Assembly (NCBI GenBank): GCA_016931185.1
Contig: JAFGFI010000206.1
Span: 20,988 to 84,987 of the forward strand
DNA length: 64,000 nt
Reading direction: 5' to 3'
From: Anaerolineae bacterium
GTDB lineage: Bacteria; Chloroflexota; Anaerolineae; B4-G1; SLSP01
Below the pieces are notes generated by a model, which was not told where the DNA came from, made no database searches, and saw only the letters and a program-made list of their open reading frames with translations. The stretch's first letter is position 1; every line of letters starts with the position of its first letter. This document shows positions 18,772-26,404 of the stretch, piece by piece. The translations under genes were made by a program, and so were the position numbers.

Positions 18772-18925
18772 TGGCGATACTCTCCCCACAACACTACATA
18801 ACGTGGAAACCATATTGCCCCATCCTGGAGCTGTGTCTATTGGGGGGCAAACCATCATTATTGTGGATTACAACATTTGGAGGGAAAAAATTCGTAAGTA
18901 CCAACAGGAGATTGATCATGAATAA
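18755..18925 (+). CDS. Small ORF, possibly second half of a frameshifted gene
   Basis: 56 residues (MWRVIDGDTLPTTLHNV, then SIGGQTIIIVDYNIWREKIR). It overlaps the preceding small ORF by 17 bases in a different frame and overlaps the ATG of the next gene (18918). The beta-rich middle and charged end look like real protein. Unknown function. Confidence 0.35.
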   Translation: MWRVIDGDTLPTTLHNVETILPHPGAVSIGGQTIIIVDYNIWREKIRKYQQEIDHE

Positions 18926-19223
18926 GACATTGGATACGCTCAGTGATGCGGAGTTCGAAGCGATGATTGAACAGCATATAACACAATCCGCGCAGTGGGA
19001 AGGCGATTTGCCCTTAGATACATTGCTAGAAACTTGGGAAGAGATCGAACGACGCAAAGCGCCGCTGCGGGTGCAGGTACGCTTGATTGATGGCGTCCTC
19101 ACATTGGAGACCCCCCTCGAGAGTCCCTTGGCCGTGCGCGCGCCAGACACATTAGTATTAGAAGATGGCAGCGAACTGGTCGTTGAATTTGAACCCTCCC
19201 TACGCTCATTAGCCAACGTCTGA
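18918..19223 (+). CDS. Small acidic unknown protein
   Basis: 101 residues starting MNKTLDTLSDAEFEAMIEQ, with an AGGAG ribosome-binding site about six bases before the ATG; a longer frame from 18711 has no such site and overlaps both small ORFs. Helical acidic N-terminus, then RAPLRVQVRLIDGVLTLE and DGSELVVEFEPSL beta segments. The size and position beside a DNA methyltransferase would suit an antitoxin-like or regulatory protein, but no motif confirms this. Confidence 0.5.
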   Translation: MNKTLDTLSDAEFEAMIEQHITQSAQWEGDLPLDTLLETWEEIERRKAPLRVQVRLIDGVLTLETPLESPLAVRAPDTLVLEDGSELVVEFEPSLRSLANV

Positions 19224-19266
19224 AATACAACATATTTTCTCAGTATGCTTCACATGTTACGACAAC

Positions 19267-19300
19267 AGGTGCATTGCACTTTGGAAAGTGCAACGCACCT
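19267..19300. terminator. Strong hairpin between small ORF and helicase remnant
   Basis: Arms of 16 bases (AGGTGCATTGCACTTT and AAAGTGCAACGCACCT) with one mismatch and a two-base loop. No T-run follows, so intrinsic termination is uncertain. It lies directly before the GGAGGT site of the helicase gene and could occlude it. Confidence 0.45.
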
Positions 19301-19313
19301 ATGGAGGTAAGAC

Positions 19314-19696
19314 ATAGCCGCAGCTAAACACAAAACCCGCGATATGTCCCTCGACTTCGCTTTCTTCGTTCATCTACACAACTTCTACCGCGAGCAGCGG
19401 GGGACGATCCGCCGCCGCTACCGGGAACTGACGCGCCGGTTCTTGGACTACAACGATCCGGAGAACACGCACGCCTTCCTGCGCCAACCGCAGTTTGAGG
19501 CACTGGAAATGTACGTCTTTCTCAAGGAATACCTCGACAACGCGCACCTGCACCAGGTCTTCCAGGCCTGGATGAACCGGGCGGGACGCTTTGAAGGACG
19601 GGGCGCGGTGCGGGGCGCAGGCCCTGAGATGGAAGCAGTACAACCCGCGCTCTTTGAACAGCCCACCGCAGCGGACTATGAGGCCTTCTGGTCTTC
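19314..19696 (+). pseudogene. Helicase/restriction (type III Res-like) N-terminal fragment
   Basis: Reads DFAFFVHLHNFYREQRGTI, YRELTRRFLDYNDPENTHAF, FEALEMYVFLKEYLDN and YEAFWSSPA. I recognise this as the N-terminal region of large DEAD/DEAH helicase-nuclease proteins annotated as type III restriction Res subunits. A GGAGGT site (19303-19308) is followed at ideal spacing by an in-frame ATA (19314) where an ATG would be expected; the first ATG in frame (19344) has no good site. The frame runs into the IS element, whose sequence supplies the last residues up to 19757. The helicase core (Walker A, DExH) is absent from the window. Non-functional remnant. Confidence 0.7.
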
Positions 19697-19753
19697 CCCC
19701 GCTTTAGTGGACAGGAAAATAAGGGTGTATACTAAGCAGAGGAGGCAAGCGAG

Positions 19754-20045
19754 ATGAGTAGTGAACGACGACAATACACCCCAGAATTTAAGCGGGAAGC
19801 GGTGCGCTTGAGTGAGAAGGGGGAAAAAAGCGCGGCGCAAATCGAGCGCGAGTTGGGGGTCACGCCCAAGCGTTTATACAAGTGGCGGGTGGAGTGAACA
19901 TGGCTCGGCGGCGTTTCCCGGTCAGGGACAAGCGCACGCAGACGATGAAGTGGCCCAGGTGCGCCACGAACTGGCGCAGGTGCAACAAGAGCGGGATATC
20001 CTAAAAAAAGCCTTGGCCATTTTCTCCCGGAGTGCGCTGCCATGA
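19754..20045 (+). pseudogene. IS3-family orfA (helix-turn-helix), frameshifted
   Basis: Starts MSSERRQYTPEFKREAV and continues through GVTPKRLYKWRVE, a typical transposase_8/HTH_Tnp_1 opening, then hits TGA at 19895-19897. The expected remainder (DDEVAQVRHELAQVQQERD, then ILKKALAIFSRSAL) continues in the +1 frame and ends at 20045, overlapping the orfB start. One extra base near 19895 explains this, so orfA is broken or depends on frameshifting at an unusual place. Confidence 0.75.
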
Positions 20046-20911
20046 GATACGCGTTTATGCAACACCACGCAGCAGAATTTGAGGTCAGCGCGCTGTGTGC
20101 AGCCTTGGCAGTCTCACGCAGTGGCTACTATGCGTGGCTAACCCGCCCGGAGAGCGCACGACAGCGCGCGGATCAGGAGTTATTGGCTACCATCGCGGAC
20201 CTGCACCGCCAGAGTCGGGGCACGTATGGCAGCCCCCGGATCCAGGCAGAATTGCACGCGCAGGGAAAAGCCTGTAGTCGGAAACGCGTCGCGCACTTGA
20301 TGCAACGCGCGCCCCTGCAAGGCCGGCCGGAGCGTAAAGTCGTGCGCACCACGCCGGCCACGCCGGGAGCTACCAGCGTACCTGATTTGCTACAGCGTGA
20401 TTTTAGCGCCACCGCGCCCAATCAGAAATGGGTGGCAGACATTACCTATATCCCGACCCAGGAAGGTTGGTTGTATCTGGCGGTGGTGATGGATCTCTTT
20501 TCGCGTCTGATCGTGGGTTGGGCCATGTTGCCCCAGATGACCGCCGACTTAGTACTGTTGGCGATCCAGATGGCTGTGCATCGCCGCCCGTTGCCCGCGG
20601 CGGCTACAGTCATCCATCACTCCGATCACGGCAGTCAATATACCAGCAGCGTCGTGCAAGCGTTATTGGCACAGTATCATATCCAAGTCAGTATGGGCAG
20701 CACTGGCGACTGCTATGATAATACGGCGATGGAGAGCTTCTTCGCCACCTTGAAGCGCGAGTGTGTGCAGCGCCAGCCCTTTACCTCGCGCGCTATGGCC
20801 CGCACCGTCATCTTCGAGTTCATTGAGGTGTTCTACAATCGGCAGCGGCGCCATTCCACTTTGGGCTATCTTAGCCCCTGGGACTTTGAACAGTTGTATC
20901 AGCATACCTGA
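20042..20911 (+). CDS. IS3-family transposase orfB (DDE integrase)
   Basis: 289 residues. HTH_21-like N-terminal segment (SGYYAWLTRPES, GTYGSPRIQAEL), then an rve core with catalytic Asp133 (WVADITY), Asp195 (HHSDHGSQY) and Glu231 (AMESFFATLKRE), giving the D-x61-D-x35-E spacing expected for IS3 enzymes. The end has RRHSTLGYLSPWDFE. Looks intact; mobility is doubtful because orfA is frameshifted. Confidence 0.9.
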   Translation: MRYAFMQHHAAEFEVSALCAALAVSRSGYYAWLTRPESARQRADQELLATIADLHRQSRGTYGSPRIQAELHAQGKACSRKRVAHLMQRAPLQGRPERKVVRTTPATPGATSVPDLLQRDFSATAPNQKWVADITYIPTQEGWLYLAVVMDLFSRLIVGWAMLPQMTADLVLLAIQMAVHRRPLPAAATVIHHSDHGSQYTSSVVQALLAQYHIQVSMGSTGDCYDNTAMESFFATLKRECVQRQPFTSRAMARTVIFEFIEVFYNRQRRHSTLGYLSPWDFEQLYQHT

Positions 20912-21026
20912 CCCTTATCTTAGTGTCCACCAAAGCGGGGCAACCTCAGTCTTCCGGTGCTTGCGCCGGGGCGCGCGCCCCTACCAACCTTCCAGAAGTT
21001 GCAACGGTTGGAGCAGTTGGGCATCT

Positions 21027-21318
21027 AATGAAGTAGACCTGGTCAAGGTGACCCCGGACGGTGCGCAGCTACTACCCGGACTTCCTGGTACAGAAGGCAG
21101 ATGGGAGCTATGTCATCGTCGAGGTCAAGGGCGACAACCAGATTGACGCCCCGGTGGTGCTGGCGAAGAAGGCGTTCGCGGAACAGATGGCGGTGGCCAG
21201 TGGGATGATATACGCGGTCATTCGGGGGAGCGACGCGAATCAGGGAAATTACGGGTATGTGTTGGAAGATGACTCGCTCAGGCCGGTGCAGTCGCTGTTG
21301 ATGCGAGTTAAGCGTTAG
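21027..21318 (+). pseudogene. Restriction nuclease (type III Res-like) C-terminal fragment
   Basis: Reads NEVDLVKVTPDG, then after a one-base shift near 21063 SYYPDFLVQKADGSYVIVEV-KGDN and ends PVQSLLMRVKR. PDF-x(n)-EVKG is the PD-(D/E)xK nuclease signature found at the C-terminus of type III Res subunits. Together with the fragment at 19314 this is the other end of the same gene; roughly the central helicase part is missing and the IS lies between. Carries its own frameshift, so it is decaying. Confidence 0.7.
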
Positions 21319-21348
21319 CGTCAAGAAAATTCTTGCATGGAGAAAAAT

Positions 21349-23712
21349 ATGCAAAAACATCGTAAATTCTGGAAATATTTCGTATATACGGGTCTGTTCC
21401 TTTCTGTGTGGTTTTCCTCACTTTCCCCTGTCGCCGCGCGCCTGGCGCGAAGTACACCGCCCCCTCCTGAAGGCGATGCACTCTGGGTCGTGCGCGCTAC
21501 TTACACCGGCGAAAAGATGGTACGCGAACTCACCTCCTGGCGCGAACCGTGGGAGATCAACCGTGATGAAAATTACCTGGTATTGGATGTGACTTCGGAT
21601 GAATATGCCCGCCTGGTGGCATTGGGATTCCAACTTGAGATAGATAGTGACCTCACAGAACGCCTGCGCCAACCCCATGTCCCGGTAGCCGGGCAAACCG
21701 GTGGTATAACCGGCTATCCCTGTTACCGGACCGTTGAAGAGACCTTTGCCACTGCCGAGGGGATTGTCACGCAATATCCTGACCTGGCTACCTGGATTGA
21801 CATCGGCGATTCCTGGGAAAAAACCGTGCCCGATGGTCTGCCGGGCTACGATCTATGGGTTCTGCGTCTCACAAACGCCAATACCGCCGGCCCCAAGCCC
21901 AAACTGTTCATCATGGCCTCCGTCCACGCCCGCGAATATACAACGGCCGAACTTAGCACCCGTTTTGCCGAATACCTGGTGCAAAATTACAACGTTGATG
22001 CCGACGTAACCTGGCTGCTGGATGCTCACGAAATACACCTGCTGCTCATTGCCAACCCCGATGGGCGCAAACATGCCGAAGCGGGGCTCTATTGGCGCAA
22101 GAACACCAACGAAAACTATTGCGCTCCTACCTCCAATTCCCGTGGGGCCGACCTGAATCGTAACTTCGCGTTTCAATGGGGCTGCTGCGGGGGGTCTAGC
22201 AGCAGCGAATGTGATGAGGTCTATCGTGGCCCCGCAGCCGCTTCGGAACCGGAGACCCAGGCCATTCAAACCTACGTTTCCTCGCAATTCTCCGACCTGC
22301 GCGCGGACGACTTTACGAGCATGGCGCCGCTGACCACCACCGGTATTTTCCTTGATATTCACAGTTACAGTGAACTCGTACTCTGGCCGTGGGGTTTTAC
22401 ATATAATTCCGCGCCCAACGCGACCGGCCTGCAAACCCTGGGCCGCAAATTCGCCTATTTCAACGGATACTCACCGGAACAGGCTATAGGTCTCTATCCA
22501 ACCGATGGCACGACAGATGACTTCGCTTACGGGACACTTGGCGTTGCAGCGTACACCTTCGAACTGGGAACTGCCTTTTTCCAGTCTTGCGCTACCTTTG
22601 AGAACACCATCTATCCTGATAATTTATACGCATTGCTCTATGCTGCCAAAGCTGCGCGCGCCCCCTATATGCTGCCCGCCGGGCCGGAACCGTTGAACGT
22701 GGCGCTTTCTGATACCGGTGTTCTATCTGGAACTCAAGTTTACCTGACGGCCACTCTCGATGACACCCGGTTCAATCACAAGAATGGCACCGAACCCACC
22801 CAAAATATCGGCGCGGCGGAATACTACGTTGATGTCCCTCCGTGGGATACAACCGCTACGGGTTATATGATGGGGGCCGGCGATGGCGCGTTTGACAGCC
22901 CCTCCGAAACGGTCACGGCTACAGTAGATACGTCCGGCCTGGGCACAGGACGTCACACGCTCTATGTGCGTGGCCGGGATGCCAATGGCAATTGGGGCGT
23001 GGTCGGCGCGGCATTTCTCTACATCGTGGAAAATCAATATCCCGACATTGACGTTATCCCTGCCGCACTGGAAGTCACATTGTTCCCGGATAGCTACCTT
23101 ACCCGGACGCTCACCATCCATAATCTGGGCAGATCCGATCTGACCTGGACGCTCGCGACCTCGCCCGCTATTTCTGCGCTCCGGCCCTGGTTGACACCCA
23201 TAACCAACACACTCGTACTGCCGGATACCCTCGTTCCCTTAGCGCAACGCATCCTGGAGGTAGGTTTCGACAGTACCGGATTGCCGGCAGGCACGTACAC
23301 GACCACACACTTGCTCATCACCAGCAATGACCCGGATGAACCGGCCACCACCATCAGTGCCTCGCTCGCGGTCGATACGAAGCCCATCACGGCCGTCATC
23401 CTGGCAGCAAGCACGCTGGCGCCGTTTTACCATGAGACCCCCATCAACTTCAGCCTCAGCCTGATGCCCCCTGATGCTACATTGCCCTTTACTTATACCC
23501 TGGATTATGGAGAAGGACCACTTTCCCCGGCCCTCAGCACCTTCACCCCACTGCTCTTCACGCACAGTTTCGATCTCACCGGGACACACACGATCACCGC
23601 TACTGCGTGGAACTGCGCGCGCGTTCCCCCGGTCACAGATACGCTTACCCTTACGCTTGTAGAAAGAGCGCCTATTTATGAGATGTACCTGCCATTGGTA
23701 TTGAGGCAATAA
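21349..23712 (+). CDS. Secreted M14-family zinc carboxypeptidase
   Basis: 788 residues from the ATG at 21349, preceded by GGAG; an ATG at 21337 would add four residues. Signal peptide (VYTGLFLSVWFSSLSPVAA). Catalytic domain: zinc ligands His193 and Glu196 (HARE) and His338 (LDIHSYSE), substrate-binding NPDGR and ADLNRNF, general base Glu405 (TFELGTAFF). After about residue 450 come Ig-like or bacterial-adhesion-type beta domains (VALSDTGVLSGTQVYLTATL; DIDVIPAALEVTLFPDS). Ends MYLPLVLRQ, a tail shared with other secreted proteins here. Acts outside the cell on peptide C-termini. Confidence 0.88.
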   Translation: MQKHRKFWKYFVYTGLFLSVWFSSLSPVAARLARSTPPPPEGDALWVVRATYTGEKMVRELTSWREPWEINRDENYLVLDVTSDEYARLVALGFQLEIDSDLTERLRQPHVPVAGQTGGITGYPCYRTVEETFATAEGIVTQYPDLATWIDIGDSWEKTVPDGLPGYDLWVLRLTNANTAGPKPKLFIMASVHAREYTTAELSTRFAEYLVQNYNVDADVTWLLDAHEIHLLLIANPDGRKHAEAGLYWRKNTNENYCAPTSNSRGADLNRNFAFQWGCCGGSSSSECDEVYRGPAAASEPETQAIQTYVSSQFSDLRADDFTSMAPLTTTGIFLDIHSYSELVLWPWGFTYNSAPNATGLQTLGRKFAYFNGYSPEQAIGLYPTDGTTDDFAYGTLGVAAYTFELGTAFFQSCATFENTIYPDNLYALLYAAKAARAPYMLPAGPEPLNVALSDTGVLSGTQVYLTATLDDTRFNHKNGTEPTQNIGAAEYYVDVPPWDTTATGYMMGAGDGAFDSPSETVTATVDTSGLGTGRHTLYVRGRDANGNWGVVGAAFLYIVENQYPDIDVIPAALEVTLFPDSYLTRTLTIHNLGRSDLTWTLATSPAISALRPWLTPITNTLVLPDTLVPLAQRILEVGFDSTGLPAGTYTTTHLLITSNDPDEPATTISASLAVDTKPITAVILAASTLAPFYHETPINFSLSLMPPDATLPFTYTLDYGEGPLSPALSTFTPLLFTHSFDLTGTHTITATAWNCARVPPVTDTLTLTLVERAPIYEMYLPLVLRQ

Positions 23713-23714
23713 AC

Positions 23715-23767
23715 GAAACGTGAAGCGTGAGGCGTCATTCTCATTTATCCTTCACGTTTCACGCTTC
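23715..23767. terminator. Inverted-repeat terminator-like region between convergent genes
   Basis: Two overlapping pairings: GAAACGTGAA (23715-23724) with TTCACGTTTC (23751-23760), and GAAGCGTGA (23722-23730) with TCACGCTTC (23759-23767), followed by a pyrimidine run on the plus strand. Lies between the convergent carboxypeptidase and phosphoribosyltransferase genes. Confidence 0.45.
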
Positions 23768-23772
23768 TTCTT

Positions 23773-25158
23773 TTACCATTCCACCTTCTCCAACCGGGGA
23801 TTGTCGCACGCGCGCCGCCCGATCTTCGGCATCTCCATCCACTCGCCGGCGATCTTGAGCCGCACAACGTCGGCGGTGAAATCCGTATTCGTGCCCACCG
23901 TGCTATCGTTGGACATCAACGAAGAACCGACCCCATAGAAATCCGCCGGTACTTCGAGTTTCTCAAACAGCCGTATTTTCTTAGGTGTAAAACCACCGGA
24001 AACCGCGATCTTGACGTTCTGGCAATACGCCTGGGCACGCGCGCGCCACGTTTCAGGCAGATCCCACGCCTGCCAGGCCGTATCTAACGCCTGGCGCACA
24101 ATGAAGACCAGGCGCGGATTCACTCCCATGTCCAGCTTAAGATTACCGGTGGGTGAAACATTGACATCCCGCATCGCGCCGCTGGTATCCAGGCGCACGC
24201 CGGCGAGGATATAGCGCCGGGCCTCTGCTTCCTGATCTGCCTCAACACAGACGCGGTAACGCTCAAACATTGCCTCGAGCGTGCGCAAGCTATCCATGAC
24301 ACTATCATTGTTGAAATCCACCAGGGCAATGCGCTGCACGCGCACCGGCAACACCGACGCAAACGACACCATCGCCTCCGCCGTATCGCCCAGGAAACAG
24401 GCAATCACCGCGTGAGGAACCGTGCCGCCCCCCTGCCCCCCCCACCAATCCCCCTGCGCGTTGGTGGAGACGATGGAGGGTGTCTGGCGGCTGAAGTCGT
24501 GGTTAAAACGCTGCACTGCCATATCGTAGGCATACCCATCCGCAGCCTGGACCTCGTGCGCGTCAAAACGCGCGGGGAAGAAGAGTACCGGCTTCCCGCG
24601 CGCCGCCATCAACGTGCGGTAGACGTTCGTCGCGATCCGGCTGCCACGGCTGAGAACTCCTAAAACAGGTGTCTCCAACAGGGCAAAGTCGCGGTAGCGG
24701 CCACGAATCTTCATAACCGGTAGAACGTGGCGCGGATCACCATCGCCTGGCGCGCTCGACGGGGGATATGTCACCACATCCCCATCGTGGAGCGCTTCAA
24801 CCTCCAGATTCCGGTACGTCTCCACAAATTGCCCGCCGTCATCCCAGTACCCGCAGCAATACCGCAGCATCGTCAATGCTTTATCCACCCCGGCCACCAA
24901 TGTCTTTCCCTCGCGGCGCGTGAAGATCTGCATCTCCACTTCCATATTCCCTACATCCAGGTTAGATAAAGACGCCTTCACTTGCTCATCTGCCAGCCGC
25001 ACATATTGGCCCGCATACCGGTACCCTCGCGCCGCCAACACCGTCAACATTTGCTCAACATTAACAAAATACTGATCCGAATACCACCCCTGGCGCATCC
25101 GTTCTGCATCCAGTTTGAAAGTCTCGTTGGTTAAACGTTTGCCGTTGAAAACACTCAT
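23773..25158 (-). CDS. Nicotinate phosphoribosyltransferase family protein
   Basis: 461 residues. Features of the NAPRTase/quinolinate PRTase superfamily: LTNETFKLDAERMRQGWYSD at the N-terminus, a central FFPARFDAHEVQAADGYAYD, ALVDFNNDSVMDSLRTLEAM, GVRLDTSGAMRD, and the phosphate-binding VSGGFTPKKIRLFEKLEVP near 370-390. Expected reaction: nicotinate plus PRPP to nicotinate mononucleotide in NAD salvage. AGGAGA precedes the start, 15 bases after the MscS-ParB gene, so they share a transcript. The family is divergent and the exact base is not certain. Confidence 0.8.
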   Translation of the reverse strand: MSVFNGKRLTNETFKLDAERMRQGWYSDQYFVNVEQMLTVLAARGYRYAGQYVRLADEQVKASLSNLDVGNMEVEMQIFTRREGKTLVAGVDKALTMLRYCCGYWDDGGQFVETYRNLEVEALHDGDVVTYPPSSAPGDGDPRHVLPVMKIRGRYRDFALLETPVLGVLSRGSRIATNVYRTLMAARGKPVLFFPARFDAHEVQAADGYAYDMAVQRFNHDFSRQTPSIVSTNAQGDWWGGQGGGTVPHAVIACFLGDTAEAMVSFASVLPVRVQRIALVDFNNDSVMDSLRTLEAMFERYRVCVEADQEAEARRYILAGVRLDTSGAMRDVNVSPTGNLKLDMGVNPRLVFIVRQALDTAWQAWDLPETWRARAQAYCQNVKIAVSGGFTPKKIRLFEKLEVPADFYGVGSSLMSNDSTVGTNTDFTADVVRLKIAGEWMEMPKIGRRACDNPRLEKVEW

Positions 25159-25173
25159 GGTCGTCTCCTGTGA

Positions 25174-26373
25174 TTACTCTTTACCCCTGACTATAGCCGG
25201 TAGGCTACGCCAACCCAGCCGCTTACAGGCCTCAACGCGCAAGTGACCGGCAATCACTTTATATTTTCCATCAGGCATCTGCGCAAGTACTACAGGTTGG
25301 ATCAATCCATCTTCCCGAATCCGGCCGGCGAGTTCTTCAATCTCCTGTATATTACCCAGGAGTGTGGTTTGCTCGGCGTCGCCGATAACAATCTGACTTA
25401 ACGCGACATTTTCTGTGACGCGTTGTTGATCGGCCTCGTCATGGCGGGCCGATGCCTGCACCCCTTTACGGAACGAGTAAATGTACGGAATGGCAAAATC
25501 AACCCTGGCATTACGCTGAAAATCCTGGAAAATACGCTTGATGATCTCATAGGAGATGCGCGGGCGATCTGTGGCTTTGGTCATAAATCGCAGGCGCATA
25601 TAGATACCGTAATCATACATATCCGCGCGTACATAAGGTTCCTGGCCCGTTTGCTCAATAATCTCCCGCGTAACTTCGCGCGCGGCAACGAGCAAAATCT
25701 GTTCCGCTTCCACCCAATCGGTATCGTAGGTAATACGGATAACAACTTCATCCAGGATGAACGCCGCATCTTGCTGCGCCGTATAGTTAATGACGACCTG
25801 ACTGAAAAGCATAGCATTGGGGATCAGAATGGGACGGCCCACGGCCTCCTCACTCCCTACCGCCCCCCCTACCTGGTTCAGTTCCGTGTACATAGGCCCA
25901 ATATCCATGACATCCCCCACCAATCCCAGGGAAGGAAGCTGAATGCGGTCGCCCACCCGGAAGGGTCGCTTGAGCGAGATCATCACCCAGGCCGCCATTC
26001 CACTGACCGGCGCCTGCAACGACCATCCCAGTAAAAGGCCGCTGAACGCCCCCACCGCTGCGCCCACGCGCTGCAATTCGCCAAAGAAGTAAAGTAAGGC
26101 GACGCCGATGCCGATACCGGCGACAACGCGCAGCAGCCCAACTAACATGGCGACCTCGCCCTCCGCGCCACGTTTAGCCTTAATGGTCGCCTGGATGGTT
26201 AACGCGCCCAGATTATAACCGGCCAGAATGGCAAAAACGATCATCGCCATACTGCTGACGGTCTGTCCCTCTAGCATCGTGTAAAGTTCATATCCCTGGA
26301 ATTCCAGAATACCGAAGATACTCGCAAGGATAGTGAAGACGATAAGTCTGACTATGTGGCTCTTTGTTTTCAT
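25174..26373 (-). CDS. Mechanosensitive channel (MscS-like) fused to ParB-like domain
   Basis: 399 residues. Three N-terminal membrane helices (about 8-28, 40-60, 72-96) precede a pore-lining helix and the MscS beta domain: LGWSLQAPVSGMAAWVMISL then KRPFRVGDRI. From about 325 to the end there is a ParB/sulfiredoxin-like fold: IEELAGRIREDGLIQPVVLA and YKVIAGHLRVEACKRLGW, the latter matching the ParB GxRRxxAxxxLGW motif. No linker signal of a frameshift is seen, and one RBS (AGGAGA) serves the whole frame. The ParB-like part should face the cytosol. Its activity (CTP or ATP binding, nuclease) is not decidable. Second last of a four-gene minus-strand cluster. Confidence 0.82.
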   Translation of the reverse strand: MKTKSHIVRLIVFTILASIFGILEFQGYELYTMLEGQTVSSMAMIVFAILAGYNLGALTIQATIKAKRGAEGEVAMLVGLLRVVAGIGIGVALLYFFGELQRVGAAVGAFSGLLLGWSLQAPVSGMAAWVMISLKRPFRVGDRIQLPSLGLVGDVMDIGPMYTELNQVGGAVGSEEAVGRPILIPNAMLFSQVVINYTAQQDAAFILDEVVIRITYDTDWVEAEQILLVAAREVTREIIEQTGQEPYVRADMYDYGIYMRLRFMTKATDRPRISYEIIKRIFQDFQRNARVDFAIPYIYSFRKGVQASARHDEADQQRVTENVALSQIVIGDAEQTTLLGNIQEIEELAGRIREDGLIQPVVLAQMPDGKYKVIAGHLRVEACKRLGWRSLPAIVRGKE

Positions 26374-26404
26374 CTTGGTCTCCTAACCACGTGCCACCCT
26401 GATG

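Larger units (their letters stand above)
19697..20940 (+). mobile_element. IS3-family insertion sequence
   Basis: About 1244 bp. Ends match as inverted repeats: CCCCGCTTTAGTGGACA (19697-19713) and TGTCCACCAAAGCGGGG (20924-20940), 16 of 17 paired, with further similarity inward (ATAAGGGT). Two ORFs: a short HTH orfA and a DDE transposase orfB, overlapping by ATGA. No short direct duplication is visible in the flanks (GGTCTTC left, CAACCTC right). Together with loss of the host gene's middle, this suggests adjacent deletion after insertion. Confidence 0.88.

Noticed and set aside
18711..19223. Long frame giving a 170-residue protein
   Set aside because: Its first 69 residues overlap other small ORFs; AGGAG and composition support a start at 18918.
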